Positions 20,242-28,933 are shown, counted from the first letter of the stretch. The stretch is 64,000 nt of DNA from Maribellus sp. YY47 (GCF_023111095.1 NZ_JALGYW010000008.1:159372-223371), one strand, 5' to 3'. Program-made: numbers and translations. The notes: a model not told the origin generated them from the letters alone.

Positions 20242-22005
20242 ATGAATTACAATCTAAATACAGGGAACGACGAAAAGAAGAAGAAAAAGCCGGGCTTGAA
20301 ATCGATCAAAAGCCTGGTGAGCCACATGGTGGAAGAGAAGAAAACGCTTCTCGTAGCTTTTGTTGCGATGGTCATTACAGCCCTTCTGAATTTGGTTGGC
20401 CCTATCATTATCGGGAATACTATAGACAATTACATTCAAACCAGTCGGTTTCATGGTGTGCTGATCAACGGAGCGATTTTACTCGGAGCTTATGTTGTGG
20501 CCTTGTTTGCCGGCTATATCCAAACCCGGCTGATGGGATCGGTAGGGCAGAGGATGTTGTTTACACTTCGGAATTCGGTATTTCAGAAATTGCAGGAATT
20601 GCCCTACGATTTTTTCAACCAAAATAAAACCGGCGACCTGATATCGCGAATTAACAACGACACTGAAAAGATTAACCAGTTCTTTGCGCAATCGCTGATG
20701 CAGTTTCTCAGAACGATATTGATCATGACAGGATCGGCTGTTTTTTTGGTTTCGATCCAATGGGAACTTGGCGTGGCTGCACTTGTTCCGGCGCTCTTGA
20801 TCTGGATCTTCACCAAAATTATTTCACCCTGGGTGAAGCGAAAGAATGCTGAGAGTTTAAAGACTACCGGAAGCCTGAGTTCTGAGGTGCAGGAAAGCCT
20901 GAATAACTTTAAAGTAGTAGTGGCCTTTAACCGGCGCGATTATTTCAGAAAACGCTTTGCACAGGTGAATGAGGAGAATTACCGTGCGGCAACTAAAGCC
21001 GGTGTAGCCAATAATATTTTTTTGCCGGTTTACTCTTTGTTTTCAAATCTTGGTTTACTGATTGTTTTAACCCTCGGGATTTATTTTATTTCCATTGGTC
21101 AGTTTAGCGTAGGATTACTGATCAGCTTTATCGCGTATGTAAACTTTTTTTACAATCCGCTTCGCCAGATGGCCTCGTTGTGGTCGACTTACCAGGTAGC
21201 GCTGGCTGCATGGGAACGCATTCGCCGGATTATCGAGTTGGAAAGTAACCTGCCCAAAACCGATTCGGAAGGTGTTGATGAGTCGGCTACCTTGTTGTCG
21301 TTCCGCGACGTTTCATTTTCGTACCCGAACGGGAACAAGGTGTTGCATCAGATTAGCTTCGATTTGAGAAAAGGAAAAACTTACGCATTTGTAGGGCCTA
21401 CCGGAGGAGGAAAAACAACAACGGCTTCATTGATTGCCCGGCTTTACGATCCTACCAAAGGGCAGGTACTGCTCAATGGCGAGGATATCAGATCCTTTAG
21501 CCCGGAAGAACGCGTAAAACGAATTGGCTTTATTTTGCAGGATCCTTTTCTGTTTAGCGGCACCATCCGTGAAAATATATTGTACGGAAACAGCGAATTA
21601 AAAGACATCAGCAACGAGCGTCTGAAGCAGATTTTCAAGGACACGGGGCTGGAAAGTCTACTGCAACGTTTTGAAAACGGTCTGGATACTAAAGTTGATG
21701 TTTCGGGCGATGGCGTTAGTTTGGGGCAGAAACAATTGATTGCCTTTATGCGCGCTGTGCTTCGGAAACCCGATTTATTGATTTTGGATGAAGCCACTGC
21801 CAATATCGACACGGTAACCGAACAGCTGCTGGATGAGATTCTTCAAAAATTACCGGAAACCACTACAAAGGTGATCATCGCACATCGGTTAAATACCATT
21901 GCCAATGCCGATGTAATTTATTTTGTGAATACCGGGAAAGTGACCCGTGCTGGGTCGTTGCAGGAGGCTGTAGATATGTTGATGAAAGGGAAAATGGCAA
22001 GTTAG
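20242..22005 (+). CDS. ABC exporter half-transporter with catalytic ATPase site (subunit 2)
   Basis: A 587-residue half-transporter with six membrane helices and an ATPase domain. The Walker A is GPTGGGKTT. The Walker B, LLILDEATANID, has the catalytic Glu, and the switch His is present (IIAHRLNTI). Its own signature is degenerate (GVSLGQKQL rather than LSGGQ). Combined with subunit 1, this gives one fully competent and one fully degenerate ATP site. The N-terminus is a lysine-rich cytosolic tail (DEKKKKKPGLKS). Substrate is unknown; lipids or hydrophobic toxic compounds are usual for this type. Confidence 0.92.
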   Translation: MNYNLNTGNDEKKKKKPGLKSIKSLVSHMVEEKKTLLVAFVAMVITALLNLVGPIIIGNTIDNYIQTSRFHGVLINGAILLGAYVVALFAGYIQTRLMGSVGQRMLFTLRNSVFQKLQELPYDFFNQNKTGDLISRINNDTEKINQFFAQSLMQFLRTILIMTGSAVFLVSIQWELGVAALVPALLIWIFTKIISPWVKRKNAESLKTTGSLSSEVQESLNNFKVVVAFNRRDYFRKRFAQVNEENYRAATKAGVANNIFLPVYSLFSNLGLLIVLTLGIYFISIGQFSVGLLISFIAYVNFFYNPLRQMASLWSTYQVALAAWERIRRIIELESNLPKTDSEGVDESATLLSFRDVSFSYPNGNKVLHQISFDLRKGKTYAFVGPTGGGKTTTASLIARLYDPTKGQVLLNGEDIRSFSPEERVKRIGFILQDPFLFSGTIRENILYGNSELKDISNERLKQIFKDTGLESLLQRFENGLDTKVDVSGDGVSLGQKQLIAFMRAVLRKPDLLILDEATANIDTVTEQLLDEILQKLPETTTKVIIAHRLNTIANADVIYFVNTGKVTRAGSLQEAVDMLMKGKMAS

Positions 22006-22048
22006 TCAACAGTTATTTTCTAAGACATTTTTTTCTGTAAGTCAATTT

Positions 22049-22151
22049 TTAAAATGTCCAATTCTCAATTTTGAATGTGAAATATTCAACAAAATCCGGA
22101 AAATTGGATATTGGGAATTCTACATTGGGTGTTCTGCATTAAAAATTGAAA
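22049..22151. repeat. Inverted pair of degenerate heptamer arrays, no gene inside
   Basis: After the exporter operon, heptamers ending in AAT (GTCCAAT, TCTCAAT, TTTGAAT and others) run from 22049 to 22083. Their reverse complement, heptamers starting ATT (ATTGGAT, ATTGGGA, ATTCTAC, ATTGGGT and others), runs from 22103 to 22151. The two arrays face each other across about 20 bases. They resemble the octamer arrays around the four-helix-bundle genes at 40.9-44.5 kb but enclose no reading frame. The rest of this 263-base gap shows nothing recognisable. Confidence 0.55.
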
Positions 22152-22268
22152 ACAAATCCCGGATAGGAGTATGTATCTTTACTTTCATGTCTGTTGCTGA
22201 TTCCTGAGAATCATGATTTATTTTTCTCCGGATATTTAATCCCCATGGTACTGGTACAACTTTAAACC

Positions 22269-22505
22269 TTAAAAATCGTTTTCGGCGACTAATTCCAGCT
22301 TATCATCAATTCCCATGTACTGATTCCAAAACATAAGCAGATAAGAACAGGCGAAGTAGCAAATCATTGCAGCTGCAATAATGCCCAGGAAAGAGAGAAT
22401 GATCGCTAAATAATGAACGCTGATAAAATTTGTAACAGAGTTGGCAGTCAGTGGCGGGATACTAATCTGGGGAGTTAAATCCAATACTAACGGTAAGCTT
22501 TTCAT
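22269..22505 (-). CDS. Small hypothetical membrane protein
   Basis: A 78-residue frame with one strong hydrophobic segment (residues about 30-58, HYLAIILSFLGIIAAAMICYFACSY) and a polar acidic C-terminus (GIDDKLELVAENDF). No family is recognised. Support for a real gene comes from the clean membrane-protein profile and a good promoter-like sequence upstream (22530-22560). It stands alone between the ABC operon and a GH105 gene, facing away from the latter. Confidence 0.5.
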   Translation of the reverse strand: MKSLPLVLDLTPQISIPPLTANSVTNFISVHYLAIILSFLGIIAAAMICYFACSYLLMFWNQYMGIDDKLELVAENDF

Positions 22506-22529
22506 GACATTAAGTTTGGATTACTAGAT

Positions 22530-22560
22530 TAAAGTTACGGTGTATTTGAATAGAATACAA
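22530..22560 (-). promoter_or_regulatory. Candidate promoter of the small membrane protein gene
   Basis: Read on the minus strand, TTG (22560-22558), a 20-base spacer and TAACTTTA (22537-22530) match the Bacteroidota promoter with one -7 mismatch. It ends 25 bases before the ATG. Confidence 0.35.
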
Positions 22561-22745
22561 TAAGATGCAAAAGTGTTTAAATCGACGATCGATTGAGATT
22601 CTGATCATTAATTTTTGATAGAAAGCGAGGTGGAGTAGGAGTGGTACAACAAAGTCTTGAATGTTTTTCCGAAGAGCTTTGTCCATCGTGAATAAATTTG
22701 CATACCTCGGCCGGATACCTATTTTTGTTAAAAAATACTGAATCA

Positions 22746-23852
22746 ATGAACAGACTAATTTCAACACTAATCATTTCTCTGCTGATTGCTAGTACAACGG
22801 TTGCAGGCACAAAAAACAACGAAAAATATTTTAAGGATTCGTACATCAAAAAAACGATGAAAAAAGCCCTCGACTGGCAGTTAGAACATCCGAAACATAA
22901 CTTGCATGACTGGACGAATGGGGCTTTTTATGCCGGTGTTTTTGCGGCATATCAAACAACAGAGTCTCCGAAAATTTGGAAGGCCATGTACGAAATGGGA
23001 GAGGCTAACGAATGGAAACCGGGTCCTCGTTTACAACATGCCGACGATCATGCCATTTGTCAGACCTACATCAATATGTACCGTGTGTCGGGAGAAAAGA
23101 AAATGATTGAGCCTTTTCAGGAAACTTTTGCCAGATTTATGGATACACCGTATGAAAGCAAGGGCATACATAAAATTACCTGGTGGTGGTGCGATGCTTT
23201 ATTTATGGCTCCACCGGCTTTTGTAAAAATGGGGATCACTTTTAATGACCCAAAATATTTGGAAGCAACCGACAAACTTTGGAAAGAATGCTACGATTTA
23301 CTGTGGGACGAGGAGTACCATCTTTACGCCCGCGACATGTCGTACAAGTGGAATGAGCCCGGAATTGAGACAAAAAAGGAAGCGAACGGTAAGAAAATTT
23401 TCTGGTCGCGTGGCAACGGATGGGTAATGGGAGGTTTGGTACGGGTGCTTTCCGAATTGCCTCAAGACTATCCAAACAGAGATTTCTATGTGAAAAATTT
23501 CAAAGAAATGGCCGAAAGCATTCTGGCTTTGCAACAGGAAGACGGATTATGGCGGGCCAGTTTACTCGATCCTGATTCATATCCCGGAGGCGAAGCCAGC
23601 GGATCTGGTTTTTATATTTATGCATTGGCCTGGGGAATCAACAATGGCTTGCTCGAAGCTGAAAAATATTTACCCGCAGTTGAAAAAGCCTGGATTGGAC
23701 TAAACGGATTGATTCAACCCGACGGGCACGTGGGTTGGTGTCAACCGATAGGGGCGGATCCAAAGAAAAATTTCAAAGCCGAAAGCTGGGAAGTATATGG
23801 CACCGGAGCCTTTTTGTTGGCGGGCAGCGAAGTCATAAAATTAAAGAGATAG
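22746..23852 (+). CDS. GH105 unsaturated rhamnogalacturonyl hydrolase (secreted)
   Basis: An (alpha/alpha)6-barrel hydrolase that removes the unsaturated galacturonyl residue left by pectate or rhamnogalacturonan lyases. The start is ATG 22746 (368 residues), which gives a clean signal peptide (about 1-20, LIASTTVAGT). Family segments are DWTNGAFYAGVFAAY, HADDHAICQTYI, the catalytic-Asp region ITWWWCDALFMAPP, WSRGNGWVMGGLVRVL and a final GTGAFLLAGSEVIK. No lipobox, so probably periplasmic. Its products could feed the uronate pathway at 7.8-12.7 kb. A second, more divergent GH105 lies at 31.6 kb. Confidence 0.9.
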   Translation: MNRLISTLIISLLIASTTVAGTKNNEKYFKDSYIKKTMKKALDWQLEHPKHNLHDWTNGAFYAGVFAAYQTTESPKIWKAMYEMGEANEWKPGPRLQHADDHAICQTYINMYRVSGEKKMIEPFQETFARFMDTPYESKGIHKITWWWCDALFMAPPAFVKMGITFNDPKYLEATDKLWKECYDLLWDEEYHLYARDMSYKWNEPGIETKKEANGKKIFWSRGNGWVMGGLVRVLSELPQDYPNRDFYVKNFKEMAESILALQQEDGLWRASLLDPDSYPGGEASGSGFYIYALAWGINNGLLEAEKYLPAVEKAWIGLNGLIQPDGHVGWCQPIGADPKKNFKAESWEVYGTGAFLLAGSEVIKLKR

Positions 23853-23868
23853 ATTAAAAGATATGAAA

Positions 23869-24020
23869 GGGCTTGTCCAAAAAGTAAATGTCACGCAAAG
23901 CGCGCCAAGATTTACTTAAAAGCACGCAAAGAGAGAAGCTGATTATTAGTAATCTGCGACCTTTGCGCTTCTTTTGTGTCTTTGCGTGAACATGATTTTA
24001 CTGACTTCTTGGACAGCCCC
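23869..24020. repeat. MITE-like element, copy 1 (~150 bp)
   Basis: A non-coding element with terminal inverted repeats: GGGCTTGTCCAAAAAGT at the left and, as reverse complement, GGGGCTGTCCAAGAAGT at the right. Internally it holds several CACGCAAAG-type words in both orientations. A second copy in opposite orientation, roughly 96% identical by eye, lies at 36959-37110. The ends resemble insertion-sequence termini, but there is no transposase. It sits between a convergent gene pair and abuts the stop codon of the minus-strand gene, so it may also end transcription in both directions. Confidence 0.8.
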
Positions 24021-24022
24021 TT

Positions 24023-24409
24023 TTATTTGCTTGCTGCTTTGACTTCTTTTTGTGCAGTAATCTGCATTTCTCCTTCGGGCGAAGCAACCGTTCCTGTCAG
24101 TTCTTTTCCCTTCACTTTGGCTTTAATACTCACATAGTCGTATTCCACATAAACACCAAACTTCAGTTCCTCTTTTTCGAAACTGATGTTTTTCATTTCC
24201 ATTTTGGTGCCATCGACAGCTTCAATTTGTCCAACGAGTTTCCCTTCTTTTTCCGAAATTTTGATCCATCCACTGTCCAGGCCGGGAGGAGCTGTGGTTA
24301 CTTTATATTTCCAGTTTCCGATCAGGTTTTTATGACCAGCCGATTCGGTAGAAAAGGACATTGATGCGAGTGCCATAACAATAATGGCAAATACGATAAG
24401 TTTCTTCAT
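24023..24409 (-). CDS. Hypothetical secreted protein
   Basis: A 128-residue exported protein. The start is set at ATG 24409, giving a typical signal peptide (MKKLIVFAIIVMALASMSFS); the 29 upstream in-frame codons lack signal-peptide character. The mature part (LIGNWKYKVTTAPPG, GKLVGQIEAVDGTKMEM, ELTGTVASPEGEMQIT) looks like a small beta-barrel or lipocalin-like fold with alternating strands. No function is known. Its stop codon touches MITE-like copy 1. It is divergent from the lipoprotein at 24604. Confidence 0.75.
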   Translation of the reverse strand: MKKLIVFAIIVMALASMSFSTESAGHKNLIGNWKYKVTTAPPGLDSGWIKISEKEGKLVGQIEAVDGTKMEMKNISFEKEELKFGVYVEYDYVSIKAKVKGKELTGTVASPEGEMQITAQKEVKAASK

Positions 24410-24603
24410 AAGTGATAGAATTTCAATAGTTTTGGTAAATGTCTGTTTTTGTTCAAAATTGAAATCCTTTGGTGAAAACTCCAAATAAAAAGCCAAATTT
24501 CTTTTTGTATTGCCGGCTTTTAATGTTAAAAGTTGTTTCGTTCGGCCGACTTATTCATCGGAATGCACTTACTTTGGCACCAGAATTGTGTTCGGGACAG
24601 GAA

Positions 24604-25713
24604 ATGAAGAAATTATCGCAAATTGTGCTGCTGATAACGACCGTTATATTAGCAGCTTGTACATCATCAGAAATCGTTAACGAAGGGTTGAGATCTATCG
24701 TTCTAAAAGAATCGAAAGATATACTTCCCATTTCCAGCTTTGTCGAAAAGGTCGACTATGTGGAGTTGAAAGTGATGGAAGCCGGCATTGAGGTAGGAGA
24801 GATTGAAGACGTAAAAGAAATAGGCGGTGAATTTCTGATCAAGCGCAGAATGACGGGAAATAGCAGTTTTATGCGTTTTTCAAAAAACGGAGATTTCATT
24901 GTTGAGTTGTCCGGAGGAATTAGCTCAAAAATAAAGGAACCTTATGATATTATTGGTTTTGGAAAGGGGTACGCGATTCTTGCTTCCAATGGTATTCATG
25001 AAGTAGGGAAGGACGGAAAATATATCCAGTTGTTGGATCGTTCAATCATGCAGGGAACATCCTTTTTTGCCAGCGGCCAAAAGTTTGTGGTGGTGAATGA
25101 AACAGATACTGAACATGTTGTTAGCTCTTATCCTTCAAAAAATTTAAGCCGGATTGCAGGGGTTTCAAACGAGCGTTTGCGCCGGATGCTTTATTCCAAT
25201 GCAGTTGCTTTGGGTAAAGACCAGGAACATGTTTATACGACGGTAAACGATACGATTTTTACCTGGCACAATTCAAAACTCGTTCCGGTATATGCACTGC
25301 AAGGCGACGGGTTGCCAACACTCGCACAGGCATGGAAAAATATTGCTGCGTTGGAAGAAGGAAAGGCTTTGCGTTACATGCACGACATCGAACACATCGA
25401 GGTAAAAAATTACCAGGAAAGCCGGAATTATATTTATCTCGATTATTGGGTGGGTTCAGCCGCTACAACGGCAATTATCAACAAAACGAATTGGGAATCC
25501 CGTTATTTCTCGCACGGAGTAAATGATATTGACGGAGGAGTTTGGGACAAAGTAGCCTACCTGACCGAGAAAGATGAACTTCTGATTCCTATCAGCGCCT
25601 ATAAAATTAGCGGGCATACTATTTCGAATAAAAAGGTAAAAGGCTTCGATCAGCTCCAAAAGAAAATTGTTGACAGCGGAAATCCGGTATTGCTTAGATG
25701 TAAGCTTCGTTAG
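24604..25713 (+). CDS. 6-bladed beta-propeller lipoprotein
   Basis: A 369-residue lipoprotein (lipobox LAACTSSE, Cys near residue 19). The start is ATG 24604, because the 45 upstream in-frame codons precede the signal peptide. SIVLKESKDILPISSFVEKVDYVELK is the usual opening of the Bacteroidota 6-bladed beta-propeller family (DUF4934-like), and FMRFSKNGDFIVELS, VGKDGKYIQLLDRS and similar repeats fit the blades. Such proteins are often found near polysaccharide loci, but this one is isolated and its ligand is unknown. It ends 3 bases before the end of the convergent NUDIX gene. Confidence 0.8.
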   Translation: MKKLSQIVLLITTVILAACTSSEIVNEGLRSIVLKESKDILPISSFVEKVDYVELKVMEAGIEVGEIEDVKEIGGEFLIKRRMTGNSSFMRFSKNGDFIVELSGGISSKIKEPYDIIGFGKGYAILASNGIHEVGKDGKYIQLLDRSIMQGTSFFASGQKFVVVNETDTEHVVSSYPSKNLSRIAGVSNERLRRMLYSNAVALGKDQEHVYTTVNDTIFTWHNSKLVPVYALQGDGLPTLAQAWKNIAALEEGKALRYMHDIEHIEVKNYQESRNYIYLDYWVGSAATTAIINKTNWESRYFSHGVNDIDGGVWDKVAYLTEKDELLIPISAYKISGHTISNKKVKGFDQLQKKIVDSGNPVLLRCKLR

Positions 25714-25716
25714 ATT

Positions 25717-26337
25717 TTAGTCAAAATATGGTTCTGTTCGTTGGCCGCGGTGAAATTCAAACATCATTTTAATTTGCTTTTCATTGTTCCGGGGAAGGGA
25801 GAGTTCCGGTAACTTGTCTTCGTCGAACCAACCAACATCGATGGTTTCTGAGCCGGTTGAGATTTGATCTCCAACTTTCTCGCACAGCATAAAGATTTTG
25901 TACACATACTCAAAAGCTGGCGGCATTTCCTGCTTTTGTTTGTCCATCAGGGCCAGCAGCCTGGACGCTCTGACCTCAAGCCCGGCTTCTTCCCTGCATT
26001 CTTTAACGGCTACTTCACCCGGACTGTAGGCAATATCAGTCCAGCCACCAGGTAAAGCCCAACAATTATCCTCTTTTTCCTGAATTAGCAGGATTTGATC
26101 TTTTTCATTGAAAACCACAGCACGAACATCAACTTTGGGAGTGCGGTAACCGTTTTTCTCCTCAATTACCGGGATGATCTTTTCCACCGGAACATCGGTC
26201 ATTTTTGCCAGTAAATCGAGGCTAATCTCCCGGATCTCCTGATAGCGTTCAATATCGTAGTCGGTTTCAGAATATTCAAGCCCGATTTCGGCAAGTGCAT
26301 GCAGGCGTTTTATTTTTTCAAAATAGTAAGTGTCCAT
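25717..26337 (-). CDS. NUDIX hydrolase with N-terminal NUDIX_N domain
   Basis: A 206-residue hydrolase. Residues 1-65 form the helical NUDIX_N-type domain (IKRLHALAEIGLEYSETDYDIERYQEIREI) and the Nudix box follows at about 95-120. The box reads GGWTDIAYSPGEVAVKECRE: KECREEAGL keeps the metal-binding core, but the upstream Glu of the canonical GX5E is Tyr and the Arg is Lys. I believe both are usual for this subfamily. The substrate is probably a nucleoside diphosphate derivative such as ADP-ribose or CDP-choline; this cannot be decided here. Confidence 0.9.
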   Translation of the reverse strand: MDTYYFEKIKRLHALAEIGLEYSETDYDIERYQEIREISLDLLAKMTDVPVEKIIPVIEEKNGYRTPKVDVRAVVFNEKDQILLIQEKEDNCWALPGGWTDIAYSPGEVAVKECREEAGLEVRASRLLALMDKQKQEMPPAFEYVYKIFMLCEKVGDQISTGSETIDVGWFDEDKLPELSLPRNNEKQIKMMFEFHRGQRTEPYFD

Positions 26338-26366
26338 TCAAAGTGTTTTCAGTATTCATTTGGCTT

Positions 26367-26726
26367 TTACAGAATGTCTTCTTTTTTGACCAATACAAAT
26401 TTGTTGTTATCAAGTTCAGAATACCCCTGATCGTACACAAAATAATAAATACGGCCTGTACGGGTAGTGTACATGTGGGTATGGTAATCAAATTCAAAAC
26501 CCAGTTTTTCGAGCGTACTCCGAAAGGTTGTGGTTTTATCTTCCGGATTAAGTTCACGCAAAATGATGTGGTTCTTTTTTAAAAGCCTGTTGATTTTCCG
26601 CATGTAATTCGACGATTTCCCCAGCTTTTTGTTGTTGTATGCGTTTCTGCACAGGTCGTTGCAAAATTTCTGGTCGGCTCTCCCTTTCAGAGCTTCTCCA
26701 CATTCGAGGCATTTTCGTTCTTCCAT
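26367..26726 (-). CDS. Small zinc-finger-like protein
   Basis: A 119-residue protein starting with a four-cysteine motif (KCLECGEAL, then KFCNDLCRNAYNNKK), which fits a zinc ribbon or treble clef. A basic helix follows (MRKINRLLKKNHIIL) and then a beta-rich tail ending in Y-rich strands. It may bind nucleic acid, although no family with known function is recognised. It lies 29 bases downstream of the NUDIX start, on the same strand as its neighbours. Confidence 0.7.
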   Translation of the reverse strand: MEERKCLECGEALKGRADQKFCNDLCRNAYNNKKLGKSSNYMRKINRLLKKNHIILRELNPEDKTTTFRSTLEKLGFEFDYHTHMYTTRTGRIYYFVYDQGYSELDNNKFVLVKKEDIL

Positions 26727-26742
26727 GGCAGTGTTGTTCCGG

Positions 26743-26934
26743 TTAAGTTATTTTTGAATAATCGTTCTGAATGATTTGTTTGATTTCTTCAGCATAAGAC
26801 GTTGGCGTAATATTGAATTCTTTTCCATTTTTCGCAGGATTTTGACTTGCCCAACGAATCTGATTGGTACAGTCCGTTAGCGCTTTTACCAACTCAACTC
26901 CAATTGTTCCTCTCGCTTCTAAAATGGTTTGCAT
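26743..26934 (-). pseudogene. Remnant resembling the N-terminus of an NAD(P)-binding Rossmann protein
   Basis: A 63-residue frame, MQTILEARGTIGVELVKAL, strongly recalls the start of Bacteroidota NAD-dependent epimerase/dehydratase proteins (GxGGxIGxELAKAL). Here the dinucleotide loop reads EARGTIG, so two of its glycines are lost. After residue 35 the sequence no longer follows the family and stops at 63 instead of about 300. A degenerate fragment is the simplest reading; a small real gene is possible because codon usage looks normal. The comparison is from memory. Confidence 0.4.
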
Positions 26935-26984
26935 GGTTATTGTTTTGGGTTTAATTCGAGTTTTTTTTGGTGGTAGGCATGCTG

Positions 26985-28049
26985 CTAACGAACCTTCTCA
27001 GTACTGACTTTAATAATTTTCGGAAAATAAATATCCTCATTGTTTAGCAGTTTTCCAAAATCTCCATTGTTAATGTTGTAGGTTACAAGTATCTCATTGG
27101 AACGAATTTCGGGATGTGCATTTGCTGTATAAACAAACTCTTTTTCATCTTTTAATACCGGGGTGAAGAACATAACCGGTTCCGACCATGGCCCAGTTAA
27201 CTGATCCGCCAATCGGTAACCAAGCGATGCTTTCCCAAACCCGAAAGTTTGTATTTGTATGAACTGCCTCAATTTTGGATCGTAATGAACCGAAAACTCG
27301 GTTTGTCCAATAAATAACGAAGATAATTTAGGCTCTTCAGTGAGCGTTTGACTCCAGGTATTGTTTACCCACCATTCGGGCGACGATAAGTCACCATTGA
27401 TGATTTTTCTGATCTCAAACCGAAGTAAATAGGTTTCGTGTGTGGCAGGTTCTTTTACGCCAAAAGCATAAAGGTAATTTTCGTCGCTGAGCACGGCCGA
27501 CGAGCCAACAATCACCCCAAACGTTTCCGGGCCTTTGGAATAATTTATTTTCCAATCAGCCGGGCTGTCGTTCGGATTGTCAATAATTGCAAGGTACCAG
27601 TCCACCGATTCAAATCCCATACCGGTGCTGGTGGCTGTTTGTTCCATCAGAAAAATCAGAAGTTTGTCTTTCAACATTCTCCCATGACCTGTCCAGAACC
27701 AGTTTTTGCCGGGGATTCTAAAAAAATCGTCGGGTTTCCTGCTGCTTCCCTTGTAAAAAAAGTTGAGTTTTGCATTTGCCGAGTCGGAATACTGGATGGC
27801 AATGCTGTTTCGGATCATAAATTTCGACTTGGTTCTTTTCCCGCTTCCGCTTTGGTCGATAAAAGTGTCGCTGAAAAGCCACAAAACTTTACCCGAATCC
27901 AACGCAACAGTGGCAGCACCGTCGGCACCTCTCCAATATGGGTCTTGTTTAAAAAACGCGTTGTCCATTTCCTTCACCGTTGTTTTCATTTCCTGCGCCT
28001 GCAAAATCATGGGAAATGTCAAAACGATATATAGAAGTGTTTTAATCAT
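26985..28049 (-). CDS. Secreted beta-propeller-like protein (DUF5005/DUF4185-like)
   Basis: A 354-residue protein. The start is ATG 28049, giving the signal peptide MIKTLLYIVLTFPMILQAQ. The opening DPYWRGADGAATVALDSGKVLWLFSDTF is characteristic of DUF5005/DUF4185-type five-bladed propellers related to glycosidase families, and FFYKGSSRKPDDFF and NAHPEIRSNEILVTYNINNGD fit the same fold. No catalytic triad is claimed. It begins 19 bases after the end of the upstream gene and probably shares its transcript. Confidence 0.75.
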   Translation of the reverse strand: MIKTLLYIVLTFPMILQAQEMKTTVKEMDNAFFKQDPYWRGADGAATVALDSGKVLWLFSDTFIDQSGSGKRTKSKFMIRNSIAIQYSDSANAKLNFFYKGSSRKPDDFFRIPGKNWFWTGHGRMLKDKLLIFLMEQTATSTGMGFESVDWYLAIIDNPNDSPADWKINYSKGPETFGVIVGSSAVLSDENYLYAFGVKEPATHETYLLRFEIRKIINGDLSSPEWWVNNTWSQTLTEEPKLSSLFIGQTEFSVHYDPKLRQFIQIQTFGFGKASLGYRLADQLTGPWSEPVMFFTPVLKDEKEFVYTANAHPEIRSNEILVTYNINNGDFGKLLNNEDIYFPKIIKVSTEKVR

Positions 28050-28068
28050 AGTCAGTTCGGCACCTGTT

Positions 28069-28779
28069 TTATACTTTGTAGTTTTCAATCACTTTGATCA
28101 TATCATCGAGTTGTTTTCTTCCAAAGTCAGCCAGCTGAAAATCGTTGGCGTATTTCAGGTATAGATTCAAATCATTGTTTCGTTTTATGTTTTTCAGTTC
28201 ATTCTTTAAATCTGCAAATTCCTTTTTGCTTTCCATCTGCAGGTATAAATCGGTGTAGGTTTTAAAATTGTCGACAGAAGGTTTGTCAAACACCGATGCA
28301 AACATGGCGATATAATGATTTAGGTAGCCTTTGGGGTATTTCTCTTCCAGAATATCGCTTGTATCGTGAATAAAGCTGAATTTAAAATCGTTAGCCAGAC
28401 ATTCAAAGATGCCATCGCGCAGAAAGAAAATAAAATGCCGGATTTTCTTTTTGCTGACCGACTCATCCACAACAATTTTATCGGCCGGAAAATCGCGATC
28501 TCCTTTCGAATCAATCAGTTCGTAAAATTCGCCCCATGGCAACTGGCTATTTTTGAATCGAAACTTTCCCTGTTGGTAAGCTTCGTCGTTTGTAGAATCC
28601 AGGCGGTAAGCATATGCCTCAAAAAACGCCAGTTTTCCCGTTTCGCCTTCGTCAATATGCTCAAATGTAAACGAATTCAAAAGAAAGGATAACTCCAGCC
28701 AGTTCTCCGACTGTGAAATTGCAAGTCGCGGCGCATTCGGCTCTGCGTTCCAGTTTTTATTTTGTTTTATGTATTTCAT
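28069..28779 (-). CDS. Hypothetical cytoplasmic protein
   Basis: A 236-residue soluble protein without signal peptide or membrane segment. It starts MKYIKQNKNWNAEPNAPRL, has a beta-rich first half and a helical, lysine-rich second half (DLKNELKNIKRNNDLNLYLK). No family is recognised. It is upstream of the propeller gene on the same strand and separated by 19 bases. An uncharacterised Bacteroidota protein is the best description. Confidence 0.7.
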   Translation of the reverse strand: MKYIKQNKNWNAEPNAPRLAISQSENWLELSFLLNSFTFEHIDEGETGKLAFFEAYAYRLDSTNDEAYQQGKFRFKNSQLPWGEFYELIDSKGDRDFPADKIVVDESVSKKKIRHFIFFLRDGIFECLANDFKFSFIHDTSDILEEKYPKGYLNHYIAMFASVFDKPSVDNFKTYTDLYLQMESKKEFADLKNELKNIKRNNDLNLYLKYANDFQLADFGRKQLDDMIKVIENYKV

Positions 28780-28903
28780 TTATTTGTAGTGATCTAATTT
28801 TTAGCTGTAAAGTTTAAGTGTAGTGCTGGGTTATAATGCCTATACTTTCAACTTTGCCTATATATTTTTTAATATTCATTTACTTTGGGTTGTCACTTTA
28901 GCC

Positions 28904-28933
28904 CGCATTACACTTATACAATGCTGTAATGCG
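28904..28933. repeat. Hairpin downstream of the second NUDIX gene
   Basis: Perfect 9-bp arms CGCATTACA (28904-28912) and TGTAATGCG (28925-28933) with a 12-base loop, followed on the plus strand by five Ts. It ends 3 bases before the stop of the minus-strand NUDIX gene. On the minus strand no U-run follows, so it is at best a weak terminator for that gene. Confidence 0.5.
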
